From Methanorbis rubei (GTDB lineage: Archaea > Halobacteriota > Methanomicrobia > Methanomicrobiales > Methanocorpusculaceae): a stretch of DNA of 64,000 nt. The translations under genes were made by a program, and so were the position numbers. The DNA is taken from the NCBI RefSeq assembly GCF_032714495.1, contig NZ_JAWDKB010000003.1:186001-250000 (forward strand). Direction: 5' to 3'. Shown piece after piece: positions 58,226 through 64,000 of the stretch (position 1 is its first letter; each line of letters begins with the position of its first letter). The notes beneath the pieces are model-generated. The model was given only the letters and a program-made list of their open reading frames with translations, was not told the origin of the DNA and made no database searches.

Positions 58226-60490
58226 TCACTCATACTTCCGCTCAGCCGCACCCACAATACCGCCCGCAGTCTTTTCCCCGACCCCTTTCACCTGCATCAG
58301 CTCCCCAGCAGTTGCCGAAAACACCGCACGAAGCGTTCCAAACGCCGACAAAATATCGCGTGCAGATTTTGGTCCGACCTCAGGCACAGCCGTTAAAATA
58401 TACTCAAGCTCCTCTCTTCCGCTTCGTGCAGACTTGTGGCGGTGGAAACTCCGCTCAGACTTTGCCTCGCCCAGATCCCTGCGGGCAAACGCATACAGCA
58501 TGCCGGCAGTCTCCTCCGCATCCCGCGTAAACACGAGCGACACGTCAAAGTCCACCGCAATTGACGCAAGCGTGTTGCGGATCGCATTCGGATGAATATT
58601 TCTCAGCTCATACAGATCCGCAATCGAACCTCCCTCAACAATCAGAACCGGTCTGGACGCAGACTCCGCAAGACTTTTTACCTGACCAAACAGATCCCGG
58701 TCGACAAGCGTATCCACAAAATCCTGCGCAGTCTTTCGTTCAACAAGAACCCGGTCACCAATGGCGTAGTCTCCGACCGGCAAAGCCGCAAGCGTAATCT
58801 TTGCGCCGAGATTGCTGAGATGCTCGGCAACCTTGGAAGACATCTCCCGATTATCGATAACGATTGCAGGACGCTCAGCATCATCCGATTCCGCAGACGA
58901 TGCGGCTGCCCGAAGGACAGCGTCAGCAAGCGTCATCTGGGCTTTTGCAGGATCGGGTGTTGGAAGCGGAACATTTCCGCTGCGCATCGCCTTCACGCCT
59001 TTCTGCATCTGCTTCTCGCGGGTGCTGCTCACCCAACGGAAGGTTTCATCAGTCGTCCCTTTCGTGATCAGAACGATGATCTTTCCTGACGAGTTCCTGC
59101 CGGTCCGCCCCTTTCGCTGAATACTCCGCACCTCGGAAGGCACCGACTCGTAAAAGACGACGAGATCAGTGGACGGAATATCAAGACCCTCCTCACCAAC
59201 CGAGGTTGCGACCAGCACATGATACTTTCCTTCGCGGAACTGGCGGATCGCTTCGATCTGTTCCTTCTGCGACAGACCTTTCTCGGTGTCGCGGGATGCC
59301 TGGCCCACGAACCGGATCGCAGGAACTCCTGCTTCTGCCAGATGGTGCACCAGCATCGAGACTCCGTCGCGGTAGGTTGCGAACACAATCACTCTGGATT
59401 CAGCGTCCTCAACCAGTTGGTCGCGGACGATTCTCACCACTTCGTCAGCTTTGGGATGCAGTTCCTTCTTCCAGTTGTCTGCAAGGGCAAGCAGGCGCTG
59501 GAAGCGTTCGTCCGAACAGATGCGTTTGCTTGCTTTGCTTCCAGCCCCAGACGCTCCTTCGCTTTCGAGCCGCATCAGATACGCTTTCAACGCGGTTGTT
59601 CCCTGCGATTCAGCCATTGTTACGCCGTGCTTGAGCTTCATCAGCTCGGCATGCACTGACATTGCAGTGTAGGCTGTGCGGTCGCGTTCATGCATTCTGG
59701 TCTGAATCTGTGCCATGACGCCGTTTAGCGCTTTCATGGAAAGCGCTTCACGTCGGGGGACGCGGTAGTTGAGATCGGTGAGAGTTACGAGCCGGTCATC
59801 GATCATGCTGTTTAAAACGCTCAAGGCAAGCCAGAGGTCTTCGGGCAGATCAACCGACCGGTACTCGATCTCCCGTTCATGGACGTAAGCACGAACGTCT
59901 GCGTCAGTCTCAACACGGCTTTCAACGATGCTGACCGAGAGATGTCCGCAGATTTCAGCGACCATCTCAGGGTCAGAACCGGGAGACGCGGTCATGCCAA
60001 GGATAAGCGGCTGAGTTGCGGTTGCGGCGTAACGTTCGGCGATGAAGACGTAGGCATAGTTGCCGACAGTTCTGTGGCACTCGTCGACGATTAAGAGCGA
60101 GACGTCGCGGAGCGAGTAGCGTTCAGCGATGAGATCATTTTTGATGACTTCAGGCGTTGAGATACACAACTTCGCTGTTCCCCACATCTCGATTCGTTTT
60201 GCCGGCGAATTGCTGCCGGTAAACATGGCGACGTCGCCTTCTTCGAGGAGAAGATTTTTGGAGAAGTAGCGGTAGTGCTGCTCGACTAAGGGTTTGGTCG
60301 GGGCGAGCATGAGAATTTTGCCGATTGAGAGCCTCTCGGCAGCGACGCGAAGGGCGACTGCGGTTTTTCCCATTCCTGTCGGAAGAACGACCAGGGTGTT
60401 GCCGTCAAGTGCGTGTCTGGCGATGTTGGTCTGGTATGCACGCTCTTCGATGGTGTCCGGAGGGATATTGGGATGGCTGACGTAGGGCAT
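58226..60490 (-). CDS. hef: Hef helicase-nuclease (XPF/FANCM-like)
   Basis: A 754-residue protein for stalled fork processing. Helicase part: Walker A LPTGMGKTAVAL, DECHRTVGN, TASPGSDPEM, and QRKGRTGRNSSG motif VI. After a linker comes the XPF-type nuclease with GDYAIGDRVLVERKTAQDF, the intact GD-ERK-D active site, and a C-terminal double helix-hairpin-helix (VPEVGPKSARDILSAFG, VKGVGEKTAGGIVG). Full-length and apparently active. The ATG at 60490 begins MPYVSHPNIPPDTIEER; no ribosome binding site is seen. Confidence 0.93.
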   Translation of the reverse strand: MPYVSHPNIPPDTIEERAYQTNIARHALDGNTLVVLPTGMGKTAVALRVAAERLSIGKILMLAPTKPLVEQHYRYFSKNLLLEEGDVAMFTGSNSPAKRIEMWGTAKLCISTPEVIKNDLIAERYSLRDVSLLIVDECHRTVGNYAYVFIAERYAATATQPLILGMTASPGSDPEMVAEICGHLSVSIVESRVETDADVRAYVHEREIEYRSVDLPEDLWLALSVLNSMIDDRLVTLTDLNYRVPRREALSMKALNGVMAQIQTRMHERDRTAYTAMSVHAELMKLKHGVTMAESQGTTALKAYLMRLESEGASGAGSKASKRICSDERFQRLLALADNWKKELHPKADEVVRIVRDQLVEDAESRVIVFATYRDGVSMLVHHLAEAGVPAIRFVGQASRDTEKGLSQKEQIEAIRQFREGKYHVLVATSVGEEGLDIPSTDLVVFYESVPSEVRSIQRKGRTGRNSSGKIIVLITKGTTDETFRWVSSTREKQMQKGVKAMRSGNVPLPTPDPAKAQMTLADAVLRAAASSAESDDAERPAIVIDNREMSSKVAEHLSNLGAKITLAALPVGDYAIGDRVLVERKTAQDFVDTLVDRDLFGQVKSLAESASRPVLIVEGGSIADLYELRNIHPNAIRNTLASIAVDFDVSLVFTRDAEETAGMLYAFARRDLGEAKSERSFHRHKSARSGREELEYILTAVPEVGPKSARDILSAFGTLRAVFSATAGELMQVKGVGEKTAGGIVGAAERKYE

Positions 60491-60627
60491 TGGTATTGTA
60501 ATAATATTGGTTGGGAGGATAGAAGAAAGATGAGGTTTGTCAGGATTAACCAACATATGTACCCACGTAACTAAATTGAAGAGTGAACATCTATTTCGTT
60601 CAAATGAAATTAAGCCCTATGAAAATA

Positions 60628-61554
60628 TTATTTGTTCTTGAAAAAAATATGTCTGACGTAGTTCAGCATCACAGACATCAATTGTCGAATGCGAGAGATG
60701 GAAATATAATAATATTTTACAAAGAAATTTGGCTGAGGGAAATCACAAATATAGTTTTCATATTTTTTAAGATTATTATATATGGGTTCAGGAAATGTCG
60801 AGTCAATAGGTACAGACATATATCTATCGGGTCTGTTATAAAGATCTTTTCCCTCCTTTATTTTTCTCTCAAGAACGTTTTTCTCCAAATATTTGGTTTT
60901 GTTAAGCTCCTGATGAGAAAAAGATGTGATTTTATAGATAATTTTGTCAAGACCTCCCAAGTAAGAAAAATGCCATCCTGCTTCCCTGATCTTCAGGGAT
61001 GTTTGGTAATGTCTAATTTTAGTAGGAGTATTTCCTTCGTTTAATTCTTCCAATAGAAAGGAACTATACTGACAATCAATATCTTTTTTGAACTCATTAT
61101 ATCTTAACACCTTCACTGCAGACCAATTTGGATTGGTGTAGTTAAGATAATTCAAATAATAATAATACATCTTCATTTCAAGACATTTTATTCCAGGGGT
61201 TGCAGCAGCTTCCAAAATGCTATCTGGCCTTGGTATTTCATCTATATCAGAAATAATTACAATATCATCAGCATTACAGGTTTTTAGGCCTTCCATTATA
61301 CAATTTCGTTGATAGTTTTCATATGTCCATGAAGTCCTGTACTCCGGATACTCATTAACGATAATATGTATTATTTTATCATTCCATTTTTCGAACCGTT
61401 CTTTATTTTCATCAAAATAGAGAGGCTTATCTATATTTGAATGAGTTTTAGTCGCTTCAACAAGTACAAATTTGTCTATAATCTGATCAAGTGTTTCCAG
61501 ACGCAATTCCAATAAGTCTAATTCATTAAAGAAAGAAAAACAATCATAAATCAT
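60628..61554 (-). CDS. Glycosyltransferase family 17 protein
   Basis: A 308-residue cytoplasmic glycosyltransferase. MIYDCFSFFNELDLLELRLETL at the start, VLVEATKTHSN, IISDIDEIPRPDS (DxD-type metal site) and AGWHFSYLGG are features of GT17, the family of beta-1,4-GlcNAc transferases acting on mannose. The gene is very AT-rich and overlaps the preceding epimerase gene by four bases. It probably decorates a surface polysaccharide or glycoprotein. Acceptor unknown. Confidence 0.85.
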   Translation of the reverse strand: MIYDCFSFFNELDLLELRLETLDQIIDKFVLVEATKTHSNIDKPLYFDENKERFEKWNDKIIHIIVNEYPEYRTSWTYENYQRNCIMEGLKTCNADDIVIISDIDEIPRPDSILEAAATPGIKCLEMKMYYYYLNYLNYTNPNWSAVKVLRYNEFKKDIDCQYSSFLLEELNEGNTPTKIRHYQTSLKIREAGWHFSYLGGLDKIIYKITSFSHQELNKTKYLEKNVLERKIKEGKDLYNRPDRYMSVPIDSTFPEPIYNNLKKYENYICDFPQPNFFVKYYYISISRIRQLMSVMLNYVRHIFFKNK

Positions 61555-62552
61555 AATGTTTCAGTCCCATATACTAATAATCTTGAAATCCCGATCTCGG
61601 GTGTAACATCAGCCTTCCACCCCAACATATTTTCTGCTTTACTAACATCCGGCAGTCTCCGAGTCGGATCGTCCTGAGGCATCGGATGATAAGTAAGATT
61701 TTCCTCTTTATCACATATCGTATAAATCATTTTGGCAAGCTCCAGAATTGTCATCTCATGAGAACTGCCAATATTCACCACTTCCCCAGTACATCCGTCA
61801 TACGCTGCCAAACGCAACAGACCGACAACAGTATCTGTCACGTAACAGAAACACCGCGTTTGTGATCCATCACCAAATATCGTTACTGGTTGCTCATGCA
61901 CAATCTGATCCATAAAACGCGGGATAACCCGTCCATAGATACCATCCGCACGAATTCTCGGGCCATATGTGTTGAAAATTCGTGCAATCCTGACATCAAC
62001 ACCTTTCTGGCGAAGATATGCCATACACAATGCCTCTCCGCACCGCTTCGCTTCATCATAACATCCCCGAGGACCAACTGCATTCACATTCCCTCGGTAA
62101 GTTTCCGGTGTCGGAAAAACAGACGGTTCCCCATATGTTTCACTCGTTGATGTAAACAAAAACTTTGCATGATTTTTTGTGGCAATCTCAAGAGCATGCA
62201 TTGTCCCGATAGTATTCGATCGGATAATCTCAATAGGGAACTCAGCAAACTCAAATGGTCCAGCACGAGATGCGAGGTGGAACACATAATCAAATGGGTC
62301 ATCGAGAGATAAATCCTTAGAAACATCCTGCACTATCATAGTAAAGTTCGGATTGGATTGAAGATGAACTATATTTTCTTCGCGACCGCTGGAGTAGTTA
62401 TCAAGACAGACTACGTTTGCGCCAAGTGCCAAAAGGGACTCGCACATCCATGAGCCAAGAAAACCTGCACCTCCGGTTACCAGGGCTCTTTTTCCCTCAT
62501 AATATGAGGGAGTTATCTTTGAGATAATTTCGTTAATTTCATTAAAACTCAC
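61551..62552 (-). CDS. UDP-glucuronate decarboxylase-like SDR epimerase/dehydratase
   Basis: A 333-residue extended SDR enzyme. RALVTGGAGFLGSWMCESLL binds NAD, FTSTSETYGEP and GPRGCYDEAKRCGEALCMAY include the catalytic Tyr and Lys, and FNTYGPRIRADGIYGRVIPRF is typical of UDP-xylose synthase. Encoded after GalU and UDP-glucose dehydrogenase genes, so the three can carry glucose-1-phosphate to UDP-xylose. GTG 62552 follows AGGGTGG; GTG 62561 would add three residues. Other UDP-sugar specificity remains possible. Confidence 0.82.
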   Translation of the reverse strand: MSFNEINEIISKITPSYYEGKRALVTGGAGFLGSWMCESLLALGANVVCLDNYSSGREENIVHLQSNPNFTMIVQDVSKDLSLDDPFDYVFHLASRAGPFEFAEFPIEIIRSNTIGTMHALEIATKNHAKFLFTSTSETYGEPSVFPTPETYRGNVNAVGPRGCYDEAKRCGEALCMAYLRQKGVDVRIARIFNTYGPRIRADGIYGRVIPRFMDQIVHEQPVTIFGDGSQTRCFCYVTDTVVGLLRLAAYDGCTGEVVNIGSSHEMTILELAKMIYTICDKEENLTYHPMPQDDPTRRLPDVSKAENMLGWKADVTPEIGISRLLVYGTETL

Positions 62553-63423
62553 ATTGACCACCCTTCAGAAGTCCTTCTCGTAATATAGGACCAAACACAG
62601 AATGTTTCAAAGTCAATTCCAGATTGGATTTCATCCACCCAGGCTTGTCACCGATATCATATCTGGTACATGCCGTAACAAGTCCAATAGAAGCCTGAAA
62701 TTTTCGAAGAGCGTCCGTCAATTGAATTTCTCCTTTCTTTCCAGGTTTTGTTTCCTTCAATAGATCAAATATTTCGGGAGTCAGTAGATATCTGCCAATT
62801 GCTCCCAAATTCGACGGAGCATCTTCCGGTTCGGGTTTCTCCACAATATCAGTAATTCGATAATGGGTATCATCGATACGGTCACCTGCAATAATTCCGT
62901 AATCACGAATTTTTTCCATTGCCACTGGCTCAACGACGATGATCGGTTGGGTGTATCCAGTATAAGCGTCAGACATTTGAGCGGTACAGGGCTTCTGTCC
63001 TGCGTGAGGAACACAGATGGTGTCACCCAACAATACTGCAAACGGCTCGTCACCACAGTGATGCTCAGCGTAGAGAATCGCGTCACCAAGTCCACGTTGT
63101 TCCTTCTGTCGGATAAAATGTATATCTGCAAGTTCTGAGAGTTGCTTGTTTTCCAATAATAGCTTCTGATCTCCAGACTGTGTGAGATGATATTCCAACT
63201 CTAATGATGAATCAAAGTGATCTTCGATAGCTCGTTTGTTCCTTCCAGTAATAATAAGAATATCATCGCAACCGGATGCCACAGCCTCTTCCACAACATA
63301 CTGAATAACTGGTTTATCCACGACTGGTAACATTTCCTTTGGCTGAGCTTTGGTCATCGGAAAAAATCTGGTGCCCCATCCGGCAGCAGGAATCACAGCT
63401 TTCGTTACCTGTTTCACCAGCAT
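62542..63423 (-). CDS. galU: UTP-glucose-1-phosphate uridylyltransferase GalU
   Basis: A 293-residue nucleotidyltransferase. VTKAVIPAAGWGTRFFPMTKAQPKEMLPVVDKP is the GalU signature with the nucleotide loop and Lys, and the VEKPEPEDAPSNLGAIGRYLLTPEIF segment follows. Forms UDP-glucose for the downstream dehydrogenase and decarboxylase reactions. Start overlaps the stop of the dehydrogenase gene by ten bases. Confidence 0.93.
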   Translation of the reverse strand: MLVKQVTKAVIPAAGWGTRFFPMTKAQPKEMLPVVDKPVIQYVVEEAVASGCDDILIITGRNKRAIEDHFDSSLELEYHLTQSGDQKLLLENKQLSELADIHFIRQKEQRGLGDAILYAEHHCGDEPFAVLLGDTICVPHAGQKPCTAQMSDAYTGYTQPIIVVEPVAMEKIRDYGIIAGDRIDDTHYRITDIVEKPEPEDAPSNLGAIGRYLLTPEIFDLLKETKPGKKGEIQLTDALRKFQASIGLVTACTRYDIGDKPGWMKSNLELTLKHSVFGPILREGLLKGGQCEF

Positions 63424-64000
63424 ACACCTTCTGCATCAGAAATAGTAAGAATATGTCTTCCATCAATAATAATTCGGGATTTCATGCCGTCGAACTCTTC
63501 GCTTAGCTGTGAAAATTCAGACCATTCTGTCATTACAAGGCAGGCATCAGCATTTATCAATGCCTCTCTTGCGGAATTACAGTAGAGAACATTTGGGAAG
63601 ACATGTTTCATATTTTCTCCTGCCATTGGATCATAGCAGACAGGTACGGCGTTTTTGCCAAGCAGAGATGCAATAACTGGTATGGATCTGGATTCCCGAA
63701 TGTCATCAGTATTATCCTTGAAGGCAAGCCCAAGGACAGCAATTCGTTTTTCTTTCAGATCAGGAAGATGTCGCTCTAAAATTCGGATCATTTGCAGGGG
63801 CTGTGATTCATTCACAGCAAGTACAGCTTGAAGAAGAATTGGATGCACTCCCGCTGTTTCGGATAATGCAGCGAGTGCCGAAACATCTTTTGGGAAACAA
63901 CTGCCGCCGAAGCCTGCACCGGCATTCAGAAAGTGGGGTGAAATACGATGATCAAGACCAACGCCTTTCATCACTTCATAGACGTCCACATCTAACTGTT
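63414..64000 (-). CDS. UDP-glucose 6-dehydrogenase, partial
   Basis: C-terminal 195 codons of a UDP-glucose/GDP-mannose dehydrogenase; the N-terminal NAD-binding half lies beyond the right window edge. FLNAGAGFGGSCFPKD has the catalytic Cys, and LGLAFKDNTDDIRESRS the UDP-binding Arg region. It oxidises UDP-glucose to UDP-glucuronate. It is the first visible gene of the ugd-galU-uxs-GT17 group. The open frame runs to the last base of the window. Confidence 0.92.
   Translation of the reverse strand, partial: QLDVDVYEVMKGVGLDHRISPHFLNAGAGFGGSCFPKDVSALAALSETAGVHPILLQAVLAVNESQPLQMIRILERHLPDLKEKRIAVLGLAFKDNTDDIRESRSIPVIASLLGKNAVPVCYDPMAGENMKHVFPNVLYCNSAREALINADACLVMTEWSEFSQLSEEFDGMKSRIIIDGRHILTISDAEGVCW

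Overview
The window is chromosomal DNA of a methanogenic euryarchaeon, most likely a hydrogenotrophic Methanomicrobiales member close to Methanocorpusculum (inference). Archaeal markers include tgtA plus arcS for archaeosine, MCM, an XPF-type Hef helicase-nuclease, archaeal MptD, UPF0058, an FmdE-domain protein, an iron-sulfur flavoprotein and an archaeal type IV pilin. Genes are dense, many overlap by ATGA, and several promoters place the TATA box about 25 bases before the start codon (leaderless).

Layout. 1-3337: eight-gene Mrp/Mbh-type antiporter operon running off the left edge. 3706-4719: HxlR regulator divergent from an iron-sulfur flavoprotein. 4829-7888: EctB-like aminotransferase and an Orn/Lys/Arg-type decarboxylase. 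8278-11872: MutY-like glycosylase and an AT-rich, membrane-anchored HelD-like helicase. 12002-15997: cbiM/cbiN, OB-HD nuclease, ATP-grasp ligase, UPF0058. 16168-21123: CBS-containing pyrophosphatase and two paralogous coiled-coil proteins with an RmuC-like C-terminus. 21693-25109: pilin, MGMT, XPD-like helicase. About 25645-26003 (minus): an apparently undescribed structured RNA with its own TATA box and terminator hairpin. 26111-30419: arcS-tgtA and sdpR-sdpI. 30673-34140: metal ABC transporter with an embedded FmdE-domain gene, then two tandem rubredoxins. 34472-38434: cysteine desulfurase-like pair, an asparagine-synthase-like protein with a small partner, and a Fic protein behind three helically phased operators. 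39422-44861: phosphate uptake with a fused PstC-PstA. 45472-51943: pyrBI, a DUF3089-type lipoprotein, mcm-mptD-tatD. 52225-57581: duplicated-domain lipoprotein and leuACDB. 58226-60490: Hef. 60628-64000: AT-rich sugar locus (GT17, UDP-xylose route).

The most unusual feature is a set of related long palindromic intergenic elements, at about 13 intergenic sites. They fall into three modular families: A (words like CCACGGAAT), B (CACGAAAAA) and C (GCGAATCGC around a CGCCATTGGCG core). Families A and B share the ends AATAGGAGTTACGCGG...CCGCGTAACTCCTATT. B elements sit inside C elements twice, and an A element with 85-base arms sits inside a further 31-base inverted repeat. Loops are conserved between copies and GC-rich modules are swapped between arms and families. 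Together with the 25645-26003 RNA these are the best candidates for something undescribed.

No tRNA, rRNA, CRISPR array, transposase or integrase was recognised.
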